From positions 3,286,001 through 3,350,000 of the forward strand of contig AP026969.1 in NCBI GenBank assembly GCA_027923965.1: a DNA stretch of 64,000 nt, written 5' to 3'. The first letter of the stretch is position 1, and each line of letters begins with the position of its first letter. The stretch comes from Comamonadaceae bacterium OS-1. Its GTDB lineage: Bacteria > Pseudomonadota > Gammaproteobacteria > Burkholderiales > Burkholderiaceae_C. Shown piece by piece: positions 17,585 through 26,534 of the stretch. The notes below the pieces were generated by a model, which was not told the origin of the DNA, searched no databases, and worked only from the letters and a program-made list of their open reading frames with translations. A program made the position numbers and the translations under genes.

Positions 17585-17915
17585 GCATGTCTCCTATTTT
17601 GTGTGTGGGTTGCTTGCAAAAAGGGAATGCAAGGCAAAACCGGGGTACTGAACCTTCCGAACCACCGGGTCTGGCATGACGTCGGTGTGCGGCCTCACGG
17701 CTTTAGGTGGGCCGCAATGAAAATGTAGCGACGGTCGGGGGTAAGCACCATACCGTTTCCCCCACAAGCGATCGATGATCGACCGCAGCCGTACACTGTG
17801 CGACCAAACTGCGGGTAAGTCCTAGGCCTAGGCGGCCAGGTACACACCATCTTTACCATCGTCTACACCAGGCAAATCGACCCACCTGTAGCCAAGCCGA
17901 CACAGCCCACTCCGC
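17585..17915. promoter_or_regulatory. 331-bp divergent promoter region between MHS transporter and IclR regulator
   Basis: No gene is seen here. Two palindromes stand out: a 19-bp near-palindrome at 17768-17786 (GCGATCGATGATCGACCGC, one mismatch per arm) and the perfect 12-bp CCTAGGCCTAGG at 17821-17832. Both are candidate IclR-family operators by position and symmetry. Confidence 0.5.
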
Positions 17916-18686
17916 ATGACCGCGCCTCCCCCGATCGACCGCAAACTGCTCATTGAAGGCCTGGGCAAGGGCCTGCGGGTGATCGAGGCTTTTTCGGACG
18001 ACCACCCCCGCATGACGGCCACCGAGGCGGGCGCGCATACGGGGCTGACGCGCACTGCCGCCCGCCGCTACCTGTTGAGTCTGGTGCATTTTGGCTATGC
18101 GGCCACCGACGGCAAACACTACTGGCTGCTACCCCGGGTGCTGCGCCTGGGCCAGGCCTTTCTGGACGGCGCGCGCATTCCGCGGCTGGTGCAGCCCTAT
18201 ATACAGCGGGCCTCCCTCCAGTCCGGCGAGACCTTCAACGTGGGCTCGCTGGACGGCCACGAGGTGGTGTATCTGGCGCGCAGCAACACCTCGCGCATCA
18301 TCTCCATCGGCCACCCTCCCGGTGCGCGCTTGCCCGCGCACGTGGTGGCGCAAGGCTTCATCCTGCTGTCCACGCTGGACGATGCCGCGCTGGATGCCTG
18401 GATCGCCGAACACGACTTCGCGGGCTTCACCGGCTCTACGGTGATCGACCCCACCGCCTTCCGAGACAGTGTGGTGGCGGCCCGCTCGGTGGACTACTGG
18501 CACGCCGACCAGTACCTCGACTTCGGCCTCAGCGGCCTGGCCGTGGCCCTGAAAGACCGCAAAGGCCGCTGCCAGTACGCCCTCAGCGTCACCGTGCAGC
18601 GCCAGATGTACCCCGGCGAGAAAATGGTGGCCAAGCTGCTACCTATCCTGCGTGAAGTGGCCGAGGCACTGCGGCCTGTGCTGTGA
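17916..18686 (+). CDS. IclR-family transcriptional regulator (PcaR/PobR-like)
   Basis: The 256-residue protein has an N-terminal winged helix-turn-helix (LGKGLRVIEAFSDDHPRMTA, then TRTAARRYLLSLVHFGYA) and a C-terminal IclR effector domain (SGETFNVGSLDGHEVVYLAR, GARLPAHVVAQGFILLS, GLSGLAVAL). The sequence is closest in form to the PcaR/PcaU/PobR branch, which senses aromatic pathway intermediates. It is divergent from an MHS transporter, its likely target, across a gap with two palindromes. The ATG at 17916 is the first that gives the full HTH. Confidence 0.92.
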   Translation: MTAPPPIDRKLLIEGLGKGLRVIEAFSDDHPRMTATEAGAHTGLTRTAARRYLLSLVHFGYAATDGKHYWLLPRVLRLGQAFLDGARIPRLVQPYIQRASLQSGETFNVGSLDGHEVVYLARSNTSRIISIGHPPGARLPAHVVAQGFILLSTLDDAALDAWIAEHDFAGFTGSTVIDPTAFRDSVVAARSVDYWHADQYLDFGLSGLAVALKDRKGRCQYALSVTVQRQMYPGEKMVAKLLPILREVAEALRPVL

Positions 18687-18758
18687 AGCAGCTACAAGCC
18701 TTTTAGGCACACTGCGCTTATCCAATCAGCGTAAGCAGCTACTAATTAAATAGCAAAC
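18687..18758 (-). repeat. Dispersed intergenic repeat, copy 7 (reverse orientation)
   Basis: On the minus strand it reads TTTGCTATTTAATTAGTAGC, then GCTTACGCTGATTGGATAAG and GCCTAAAAGGC. It starts at the IclR stop codon and is one of the best-preserved copies. The rest of the gap to 18889 holds nothing recognisable. Confidence 0.85.
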
Positions 18759-18889
18759 CAACTTCACACTCTCTTCACAACCCGCCTTTAAGCTTCGCGG
18801 ACAAGCCATTTGGCATCTGGTCCATAATTTGACCGCCCTCCCCATTCCCCAGCCAGCACCCCGATCGGGTGCTGCGCGCCACAGGTTCC

Positions 18890-21196
18890 ATGACCCTACA
18901 CACCTCTTTCCCCCCTTCCCCCCGCCGCCAATCCGGTAACGTTGTGATGACCATCCTGGGGGTCTGCGTGGGCCTGGGCGTGGTGGTCGGCCTGCTCATC
19001 GCCATTGCAGCCGCCTGGTACTACCCTAGCCTGCCCGATCTGGACAAGGTGACCCGCTACCAGCCGCAGCAGGCCATGCAGGTCTACACCAGCGACGGGG
19101 TGGAGATTGCGCAGTTTGGAGCCGAGCGGCGCGCGTTTCTGCCCATTGCCCAAATCCCCACGCTGATGCAGGACGCGGTACTGGCCATTGAAGACACGCG
19201 CTTTCGCGAGCACAGCGGCATCGACCCCATCGGCGTGCTGCGGGCGGTGGTGGCCAACCTCACCGGGGGCACGCGCCAAGGCGCGTCCACCATCACCCAG
19301 CAGGTGGCGCGCAACTTCTTTTTGAGCAACCGCAAGACGGCTGAGCGCAAGCTCAAAGAAGCCATGCTGGCGCTGAAGATCGAGAAGTCCCTCACCAAGG
19401 ACCAGATTCTGGAGCTCTACATGAACCAGATCTACCTGGGCCACCGTGCCTACGGCTTTGGGGCCGCCGCACAGGTCTACTTTGGCAAGCCGCTGGCCCA
19501 GTTGTCGGTGGCCGAGATGGCCATGCTGGCCGGGCTACCGCAGAACCCGGCCTACGCCAACCCCATCACCAACCTGGAGCGCGCCACCCGCCGCCAGCAG
19601 CTGGTGCTGGGCCGCATGCGCACCGTAGGGGCCATCACCGAGGCGCAGTTCGCCACCGCCACGGCGCAAAAGCTGGTGATCCGCTCGCCGCTGCAGGTGC
19701 CGGTGCATGCCGAATATGTGGCCGAAATGGCCCGCCAGGTGGTGTTCGAGCGCTACGGCCAGCAGGCCTATTCGCAAGGCATCAAGGTGACCACTTCGCT
19801 GGTTTCCACCGACCAGCAGGCCGCCTACGCCGCACTGCGCAAAGGCGTGCTGGCCTTCGACCGCAAACAGCCCTACCGGGGCCCGGAAGAATTCGAAGAG
19901 CTGCCCAGCGACGCCACCGAAGAAGATGCCGCAGCCGCCCTGGCCCTGAAAGACTACGGAGACGACGAGGACCTGCGCGTGGCCATCGTGCTGCTGGCCA
20001 GCCCGCAGGCCGTCGTGGCCCGCCTGGCCACTGGCGAGACACTGCAGCTCAAGGGCGAAGGACTGCGCTGGGCCCAGGCCGCCCTGGGCCCCAAGGCCGC
20101 TGCGCCCCTGGCCATCAAGCGCGGCGCCATCATCCGCGTGCAAGACCTGGGGGGCAAAACCGGCTGGGCGATTTCGCAGTGGCCCGAAGTGCAAAGCGCC
20201 CTGGTGGCGCTAGCCCCCACTACGGGACGGGTGCGGGCGCTGGTGGGCGGCTTCGACTTTTCCGAGCAGCAGTTCAACCACGTGACCCAGGGCTGGCGGC
20301 AGCCGGGCTCCAGCTTCAAGCCGTTTTTGTACTCGGCCGCCATCGACAAGGGCGTGATGCCGTCCACCGTGGTCAACGACGGCCCGCTGGACCTGCCCGG
20401 TGTGAACGGTGGCCCGGGCTGGAACCCCCAAAACGACGACGGCCAGTTCCTCGGGGCCATCCCGCTGCGCACCGCCCTGGCCAAATCGCGCAACCTGGTC
20501 AGCGTGCGGCTGGTACAGATGCTGGGCGTAGACCCCGCGCGCGAATGGGCCGCCCGATTTGGCTTTGATATCGACAAACAACCTGCCAACCTGACGCTGG
20601 CCCTGGGCGCGGGCAGCACCACGCCGCTGCAGCTGGCCTCGGCCTACGGCGTGTTTGCCAACGGCGGCCACGTGCTGCCGCCGGTGGTGATCGAGCGCAT
20701 CACCGACGCACAGGGCAAGGTGCTCTTCGAAGCCCCGCCGCCCCCGGTGCTGGCCGACATGGAGCCCGCCGTGCCCGAGCGCAACCTGTTCATCACCAGC
20801 AGCCTGCTGCAAACCGTGACCAGCAGCGGCACTGCCGCCAAAGCCCAGGCCACGCTGAAGCGCCCCGACCTGTACGGCAAGACCGGCACCACCAACGACT
20901 CGGTGGATGCCTGGTTTGCCGGTTTCCAGCCCGGCCTGGTCGCCGTGGTGTGGACCGGCTACGACAAACCGCGCAGCATGGGCCGCGAATCGGGCAGCAG
21001 CGTATCCCTGCCCATCTGGATTGAATACATGGGCCATGCGCTCAAAGGTGTGCCGGTGGCCCCGTTCGCGCCGCCGCCCAGCGTGATGCGCGACGCGCTG
21101 AACGACTGGACCTACACCGACCCGCCCGAGAACGGCGAGCTGATCCGCCTGGGCTTTGAGGAGCCGCCCGCCACCGCCAGCGAACCCGCCAGGTAA
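18890..21196 (+). CDS. mrcA: Penicillin-binding protein 1A, bifunctional transglycosylase/transpeptidase
   Basis: The 768-residue class A PBP has one N-terminal membrane anchor (about 17-43), a GT51 glycosyltransferase domain with catalytic E101 in AIEDTRFREHSGID and the GASTITQQVARNFFL motif, and a C-terminal transpeptidase with S474xxK477, S533-R-N535 and K664-T-G. It polymerises and cross-links peptidoglycan on the outer face of the inner membrane. The start at 18890 was chosen as the ATG nearest the anchor. The central insert after about residue 310 is acidic, as in other PBP1A proteins. It precedes the DUF1800/DUF1501 pair by 52 bases. Confidence 0.95.
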   Translation: MTLHTSFPPSPRRQSGNVVMTILGVCVGLGVVVGLLIAIAAAWYYPSLPDLDKVTRYQPQQAMQVYTSDGVEIAQFGAERRAFLPIAQIPTLMQDAVLAIEDTRFREHSGIDPIGVLRAVVANLTGGTRQGASTITQQVARNFFLSNRKTAERKLKEAMLALKIEKSLTKDQILELYMNQIYLGHRAYGFGAAAQVYFGKPLAQLSVAEMAMLAGLPQNPAYANPITNLERATRRQQLVLGRMRTVGAITEAQFATATAQKLVIRSPLQVPVHAEYVAEMARQVVFERYGQQAYSQGIKVTTSLVSTDQQAAYAALRKGVLAFDRKQPYRGPEEFEELPSDATEEDAAAALALKDYGDDEDLRVAIVLLASPQAVVARLATGETLQLKGEGLRWAQAALGPKAAAPLAIKRGAIIRVQDLGGKTGWAISQWPEVQSALVALAPTTGRVRALVGGFDFSEQQFNHVTQGWRQPGSSFKPFLYSAAIDKGVMPSTVVNDGPLDLPGVNGGPGWNPQNDDGQFLGAIPLRTALAKSRNLVSVRLVQMLGVDPAREWAARFGFDIDKQPANLTLALGAGSTTPLQLASAYGVFANGGHVLPPVVIERITDAQGKVLFEAPPPPVLADMEPAVPERNLFITSSLLQTVTSSGTAAKAQATLKRPDLYGKTGTTNDSVDAWFAGFQPGLVAVVWTGYDKPRSMGRESGSSVSLPIWIEYMGHALKGVPVAPFAPPPSVMRDALNDWTYTDPPENGELIRLGFEEPPATASEPAR

Positions 21197-21248
21197 AGCA
21201 GGTCATCGCCCGGCAAGCGGCAAACGTTGCACAGACAAGGAACCCCCC

Positions 21249-22772
21249 ATGATCCGTACCCCGACCGCTCTGCTCCTGTGTGCCCTGCTGGCGGCCTGCG
21301 CCACGCCGCTCCCTTCGGCCAACCGCCCCAGCCCGGTGGCCGCCTACCAGCTCAGCAACCGCCTGACCTGGGGGGCCACCGTGGCCACGCTAGACCAGGC
21401 CGAGCGCCTGGGCCTGAGCCCCTACCTGGCCCAACAACTGCGCCCCGGCCCGGCCACCCTGCCCCCGGCGGTGCAGCAGCAGATCGACGCCATGGCCATC
21501 AGCCAGACCCCCGTGGTGGAGCTGGTGCAAGACTCGGAAAAGCTGCGGCTAGCCGCCAACGCCACCTTTGCCAACGACGACGACAAAAAGGCTGCCCAGC
21601 AGGCCTACCAGCAAGCGCTGAACCGCCTGGGCCGCGAGGCTGCCACCCGCCACCTGCTGCGGGCGCTGTACTCCAGCAACCAGGTGCAGGAACAAATGAC
21701 CTGGTTCTGGCTGAACCACTTCAACGTGCACCTGTACAAAGGCAATCTGCGTGCCCTGGTGGGCGACTACGAAGACACCGCCCTGCGCCCGCACGCCCTG
21801 GGTAAGTTCCGCGACCTGCTGGGTGCGGTGGCCCACCACCCGGCCATGCTGCGCTATCTGGACAACGAGCAAAACGCCACCAACCGCATCAACGAAAACT
21901 ACGCCCGCGAGCTGATGGAGCTGCACACCCTGGGTGTGGGCGCGGGCTACACCCAGCAAGACGTGCAAGAGATGGCCCGCGTGCTCACCGGCGTAGGCGT
22001 GAACCTCGGGCCAGACAACCCCCAGGTCCGCAAAGAGCTGCAAGCCGACTACGTGCGCAAAGGCCTGTTCGAATTCAACCCGAACCGGCACGATTTTGGT
22101 CCCAAAACCCTGCTGGGCCAGCCCATCCGCAGCCGCGGCCTGGCCGAGCTGGACGAAGCCCTGGACCGGCTGGCCCGGCACCCCGCCACCGCCCGCTTCA
22201 TCAGCCGCAAGCTGGCCCAGTACTGGCTCAGCGACAACCCGCCGACCGCGCTGGTGGAGCGCATGGCGCAAAGCTTTTTGAAGAGCGACGGCGACATTGC
22301 CGTGACCCTGCAAACCCTGCTGTCCTCCAGCGAATATGCGCAGGGTGCGGGGCAAAAGTTCAAAGACCCGGTGCACTATGTCGTGTCGGCCGTGCGGCTG
22401 GCGTACGACGACAAACCCATCCTCAACGTCGGCCCCATGCTGAACTGGCTCAACCGCATGGGCGAGCCCCTGTATGGCCGCCAGACCCCCGACGGCTACG
22501 CGCTGGACACGGCAGCCTGGTCCAGCCCCGGCCAGATGGCCACGCGGTTTGAAATCGCCAAGGCCATCGGCTCGGGCAACGCCGGGCTGTTCAAGACCGA
22601 CGGCCCGCAGCCCTTGGAAAAGCCCGCCTTTCCCCAACTGGCCAACGCCCTGTACTACCGCGCGCTGGGCCAGACCCTGGGGCCGAATACCCAGCAAGCC
22701 CTGGCCCAGGCCACCTCGGCGCAGGAGTGGAACAGTTTCCTGCTTTCGTCGCCCGAGCTGATGCACCGCTAA
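21249..22772 (+). CDS. DUF1800 lipoprotein
   Basis: The 507-residue product starts with a lipoprotein signal whose lipobox is LLAAC with the lipidated C17. The body carries DUF1800 hallmarks: YQLSNRLTWGA, MTWFWLNHFNVHLYKG, and ENYARELMELHTLGVGAGYTQ followed by DVQEMARVLTG. The function of DUF1800 is unknown, but it is almost always paired with a DUF1501 gene, as here 10 bases downstream. The pair is probably an envelope or exported system. The ATG at 21249 is set by the signal peptide. Confidence 0.92.
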   Translation: MIRTPTALLLCALLAACATPLPSANRPSPVAAYQLSNRLTWGATVATLDQAERLGLSPYLAQQLRPGPATLPPAVQQQIDAMAISQTPVVELVQDSEKLRLAANATFANDDDKKAAQQAYQQALNRLGREAATRHLLRALYSSNQVQEQMTWFWLNHFNVHLYKGNLRALVGDYEDTALRPHALGKFRDLLGAVAHHPAMLRYLDNEQNATNRINENYARELMELHTLGVGAGYTQQDVQEMARVLTGVGVNLGPDNPQVRKELQADYVRKGLFEFNPNRHDFGPKTLLGQPIRSRGLAELDEALDRLARHPATARFISRKLAQYWLSDNPPTALVERMAQSFLKSDGDIAVTLQTLLSSSEYAQGAGQKFKDPVHYVVSAVRLAYDDKPILNVGPMLNWLNRMGEPLYGRQTPDGYALDTAAWSSPGQMATRFEIAKAIGSGNAGLFKTDGPQPLEKPAFPQLANALYYRALGQTLGPNTQQALAQATSAQEWNSFLLSSPELMHR

Positions 22773-22782
22773 AGGAAGTCCT

Positions 22783-23979
22783 ATGCAACGCCGCCACCTG
22801 CTCCAGTCGCTGTCTGCCCTGCCCTTGCTGAATGCGGGGCAGCTCTTCGCCGCACCCGCTGCCCAGTCCCGCCTGCTGTTTGTCTTTTTGCGCGGAGCCT
22901 ACGACGCGGCCAACCTGCTGGTGCCCACCTCCAGCGACTTCTACTACGCGTCGCGTCCCGACATTGCCGTGCCCCGCCCCGGCACCGACCTGAACACCGC
23001 CATCGCGCTGAACGCCGACTGGGGCCTGCACCCGGCGCTGCGCGACACCGTGTACCCGCTGTGGCAAAAGGGCGAGGCCAGCTTCATCCCGTTTGCGGGC
23101 ACCGACGATGTGTCGCGCAGCCACTTCGAGACGCAGGACAGTATTGAACTGGGCCAGCCGCTCACGGGCCAGAAGAACTACCGCTCCGGCTTCATGAACC
23201 GCCTGGCCGCAGTGGTCAACGGTGCAGAGCCCATGGCCTTTACCGACAGCCTGCCGCTGGTGCTGCAGGGCAGCGTGCAGGTGCCCAACACCGCGCTCAA
23301 GTCGCTGGCCAAACCGGCGGTGGACCCACGCCAGACCGCCATCATTGCCGCCATGTACAAGGGCAGCGAACTGTCGGGCCGCGTCACCGACGGCTTTGCG
23401 GTGCGCGACGAGGTGGCCCGCGAACTCAGCACCGAGATGCTGGCTGCCAGCCGCGGCGCGATCAACGCCAAGGGCTTCGAGCTGGAAGCCCAGCGCATTG
23501 CCCGCCTGATGAAGGAGCGCTACAACCTGGGCTTTGTAGACGTGGGCGGCTGGGACACGCACGTCAACCAGGGCGGTGCCAGCGGCTACCTGGCATCCCG
23601 CCTGGAAGAGCTGGGCCGGGGCCTGGCCACCTTCGCGCAAGAGATGGGCCCTGCCGCCTGGCGCAACACCACCGTGGTGGTGGCCAGCGAGTTTGGCCGC
23701 ACCTTCCGGCAAAACGGCAACCGCGGCACCGACCACGGCCACGGCTCGGTCTACTGGGTGCTGGGCGGTGGCTTGCGCCACAGCGGAACATCCGGCCAGG
23801 TAGCGGGCGAACAGGTGCGCATCGAGCAAGCCAGCCTGTTCCAGAACCGCGACTACCCGGTGCTCAACGAGTACCGGGCTGTGCTGGCCGGGCTGTTTGG
23901 GCGGCAGTTTGGGCTGAACGGTCAGCAGCTGGAGCAGGTGTTTGCGGGTGTCACGCCGCGCGACCTGGGGTTGGTGTAG
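22783..23979 (+). CDS. DUF1501 protein, probably exported
   Basis: The 398-residue product starts with a twin-arginine-like signal (MQRRHLLQSLSALPLLNAGQ) and has the DUF1501 blocks LLFVFLRGAYDAANLLVP, the GLVDVGGWDTH-type segment (LGFVDVGGWDTHVNQ) and the metal-like VVVASEFGRTFRQNGNRGTDHG. The fold is alkaline-phosphatase/sulfatase-like, but no activity is established. It is translated just after the DUF1800 lipoprotein, the usual partner. Confidence 0.92.
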   Translation: MQRRHLLQSLSALPLLNAGQLFAAPAAQSRLLFVFLRGAYDAANLLVPTSSDFYYASRPDIAVPRPGTDLNTAIALNADWGLHPALRDTVYPLWQKGEASFIPFAGTDDVSRSHFETQDSIELGQPLTGQKNYRSGFMNRLAAVVNGAEPMAFTDSLPLVLQGSVQVPNTALKSLAKPAVDPRQTAIIAAMYKGSELSGRVTDGFAVRDEVARELSTEMLAASRGAINAKGFELEAQRIARLMKERYNLGFVDVGGWDTHVNQGGASGYLASRLEELGRGLATFAQEMGPAAWRNTTVVVASEFGRTFRQNGNRGTDHGHGSVYWVLGGGLRHSGTSGQVAGEQVRIEQASLFQNRDYPVLNEYRAVLAGLFGRQFGLNGQQLEQVFAGVTPRDLGLV

Positions 23980-24075
23980 GCCCCTTGTCGGATACAGGCA
24001 AGTTTGTGGTGCCGCATAGAAAGTAGCCGCACCGTGAACGCCTAGCCTTGTCTTCTATACAACCAGGGGACAGGG

Positions 24076-25068
24076 ATGGGGAAACAGCTCATGCTGGGCG
24101 TAGCGGCCGCCATATTTGCCGCGTTTGCATGGTCGCTGGGCTTTATTGCGCCCTACGTGATCGGCCCCTATTCCATTTACGACCTGGCGGTGTGCCGGTT
24201 TTTGATTTCGGGCGTGTTTGCCCTGGGCATCTTGCTGGCCGCACCCCGCCAACTGCGCGGGCTTTCGGCCATGGACTGGCTGGTGGCGGCCTGGCTGGGC
24301 CTGATTGGCTACGTGGGCTATTTCTTGACCATCGCTGCTGCCGTGATCTACGCCGGGCCGGTGATCCCCCCGGCCTTTGTGGCCACGGTGCCGGTGGTGC
24401 TGGCCATTATTGGCAACTTCGGGCCCGACCGCATTGCCTGGCGCAGCCTGGCCCCTCCTCTGGCGCTGGCCTTGGCCGGGCTGCTGCTGGTCAACGCCGA
24501 AGGCCTCACCCGCCCCAGCGACACTCCGCTGGGCCACACGCTGCTCGGGATCGGCTTCTCCATCGCCGCCGTGGCGCTGTGGACGCTATTTGGCATCCAC
24601 AACCAGGCGGCGCTGCGCAAGCGCCCCCACATGGGCGCACTCACCTGGACCGGCATGATGATGCTGGGCGGCACCTTCGAGGTGGTGGCCTTCATCCCGC
24701 TGGGCCTGTCGCTGGACCTGTTCCACGTGCCGCGCATCGGCCTGGCGTGGGCCACTGCCGCGCCCTTGTTCATCTCGGCCCTGGCGCTGGCCATCCTGGG
24801 GTCGATTGGCGCGTCCTGGGCCTGGTCCATCGCCACCCGGCGCTTGCCGATTGGCCTGGCCGGGCAACTCATCGTGACCGAAACCATCTTCGCCACCACC
24901 TTCGGCCTGATCGCCCGCCACCGCTGGCCCAGCGTGTCCGAGGCCTGCGGCATCGCGCTGCTGCTGGTGGGGGTGATTGCGGCGGTGGGGGCGTTCCACC
25001 GGGCACAGCAACCGGCGGCACCACAGGCATCCGGCCCGCGTCTCGCCCGCGGCAAGCCAGGCATCTGA
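24076..25068 (+). CDS. EamA/DMT-family membrane transporter
   Basis: The 330-residue product has about ten hydrophobic segments arranged as two EamA repeats (first from LGVAAAIFAAFAWSLGFIAP, second from LLGIGFSIAAVALWTLFGIH). Members of the drug/metabolite transporter superfamily export amino acids or other metabolites; the substrate is not predictable here. The hydrophilic C-terminal tail is short. The gene appears to be monocistronic and faces the convergent ferric-reductase-like gene 21 bases downstream. Confidence 0.88.
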   Translation: MGKQLMLGVAAAIFAAFAWSLGFIAPYVIGPYSIYDLAVCRFLISGVFALGILLAAPRQLRGLSAMDWLVAAWLGLIGYVGYFLTIAAAVIYAGPVIPPAFVATVPVVLAIIGNFGPDRIAWRSLAPPLALALAGLLLVNAEGLTRPSDTPLGHTLLGIGFSIAAVALWTLFGIHNQAALRKRPHMGALTWTGMMMLGGTFEVVAFIPLGLSLDLFHVPRIGLAWATAAPLFISALALAILGSIGASWAWSIATRRLPIGLAGQLIVTETIFATTFGLIARHRWPSVSEACGIALLLVGVIAAVGAFHRAQQPAAPQASGPRLARGKPGI

Positions 25069-25089
25069 AAAGCCCCGCTCCGCCCACGT

Positions 25090-25728
25090 TCACACCGCAG
25101 GTCGGCGCACCAGCAGCGGCCACAGCCGCAAAGCCAGCGCCACCAGCAAGACCAGCACCGGCAGCGCATACGCTCCCGACTGCGGCAGCCGCTTGCCAAA
25201 AGTCACCATGAAACTCACCCACAAAAAGTACACGCCACCCACATGCAGCCAGCGCCAGGCGCGCGGCCCCAGCCAGGCGGCGCTGCGGTCGAACGAGGTG
25301 GCGGCCATCGCCGCGATGAAGGCGTAGCCGATATAGCCCGGCACCGGGTTGCTCTGCACCAGATGGACCTGGAAAGCCAAGGGGTCGAGCAACGCAAAAC
25401 CCGCAATCGCACACGCGTGGATGGCATGCGACACCGCCATCGCCAGCCCCAACTGCCGTCGCTGGCGGCACAACCACAGCGACCAGGCACCCGGCCAGAG
25501 CTGCGCCTGGGCCGACGCGGTAAACGCCAGCACAAACAGCAGCAGCGAGCTACGCGCCGTGGCGCGGATCAGCTGGCGCAGGCCGGACGCATCCGGCATG
25601 CACAGCAAAATCAAGGCCGCCATGGCCAGCAGCGCCAGCGACAGCCCGCCCAGCAAAGCCCAGCGGGGTCCGATGGCCGCAGTTCGGGTGGGAGAAATGC
25701 CCATCGGTGGGAAGAGAGGTTTGGTCAT
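25090..25728 (-). CDS. Ferric reductase-like transmembrane protein (YedZ/MsrQ-like)
   Basis: The 212-residue protein has about six hydrophobic helices and the paired histidines expected of a b-type haem membrane domain (AVSHAIHACAIAGFALLD and RAWRWLHVGGVYFLW). It has no flavin or NAD domain, so it would need a partner for electron transfer; no msrP-like gene is adjacent. It is divergent from a TetR regulator with a 13-bp palindrome in the shared gap. Confidence 0.75.
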   Translation of the reverse strand: MTKPLFPPMGISPTRTAAIGPRWALLGGLSLALLAMAALILLCMPDASGLRQLIRATARSSLLLFVLAFTASAQAQLWPGAWSLWLCRQRRQLGLAMAVSHAIHACAIAGFALLDPLAFQVHLVQSNPVPGYIGYAFIAAMAATSFDRSAAWLGPRAWRWLHVGGVYFLWVSFMVTFGKRLPQSGAYALPVLVLLVALALRLWPLLVRRPAV

Positions 25729-25744
25729 GTCGGTCCTTTGCGCT

Positions 25745-25757
25745 CTGCACGGTGCAG
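25745..25757. promoter_or_regulatory. 13-bp palindrome in the ferric-reductase/TetR divergent gap
   Basis: CTGCAC-G-GTGCAG has perfect 6-bp arms and lies 17 bases upstream of the ferric-reductase-like start. It is a candidate operator for the divergent TetR protein, by position only. Confidence 0.35.
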
Positions 25758-25883
25758 GGCTGGCCGCAGACTAAGGGCTTTGCCGCGTGCGGTCGAATTG
25801 CGTTACAGGGTGCTCACATTGCTGTGCTGGTGGATATTCGCTTCTGGCCCTATGATGAAAAACGCTCACACCCTGGACATCCC

Positions 25884-26510
25884 ATGCCCACGCCCCGCCT
25901 CTACCACCATGGCAACCTGCGCCAAACCCTGCTGAACGCGGCCGTGCAACTGGCCGAAGAGGTGGGCACCGAGCACCTCAGCCTGCGCGAAGTGGCCCGG
26001 CGCGTGGGCGTGGCACCCAGCGCGCCATACCGGCATTTCGCCTCGCGCAAGGCCTTGCTGACGGCGGTGGCCGAAGAAGCCACCGAGCGCTTGCGCATTG
26101 GCATGGTCACTGGCGTGGCCGCCCACCGGCAACAGGGCCTGGAGCAGCTACAGGCGCTGGGCGAGGCCTATCTGGACTGGGCCGAACACCACCCCATGCA
26201 CTTTCGCGTGGTGTCGGCCCGTGACCAGATCGACTACGCCGCCGCCATCGGCATGGCACAGCGCCACCAGGAGCTGCGCAACATGACGGTGCAAGCCATC
26301 ACGCTGGCCCAGCAGCAAGGTGCGGCCCCGCCCTTGGACCCGCAAACCCTGGCCGTACTGGCCCGCGCCACCGTCTACGGCCTGGCCCGCATGCAAACCG
26401 ACGGGCATTTCGCCCAGTGGGGCGTGGACCCGGCGACGGGCTGGCAGAGTGCGCGGGAGCTGCTGGAGGTGTTTGTGGGTCTGCTAAGACATGGCAACCA
26501 GAAAAGCTGA
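25884..26510 (+). CDS. TetR-family transcriptional regulator
   Basis: The 208-residue product has an N-terminal TetR helix-turn-helix (LYHHGNLRQTLLNAAVQLAE followed by LSLREVARRVGVAPSAPYRHF) and a helical C-terminal ligand domain resembling the TetR_C_33/WHG group. The ATG at 25884 gives the standard MPTPRLYHHGNLR start. It is divergent from the ferric-reductase-like gene and convergent with a GMC oxidoreductase gene; the first is the more likely target. Its ligand is unknown. Confidence 0.9.
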   Translation: MPTPRLYHHGNLRQTLLNAAVQLAEEVGTEHLSLREVARRVGVAPSAPYRHFASRKALLTAVAEEATERLRIGMVTGVAAHRQQGLEQLQALGEAYLDWAEHHPMHFRVVSARDQIDYAAAIGMAQRHQELRNMTVQAITLAQQQGAAPPLDPQTLAVLARATVYGLARMQTDGHFAQWGVDPATGWQSARELLEVFVGLLRHGNQKS

Positions 26511-26534
26511 TCCGCCCGACGCTTCACAACGCAC

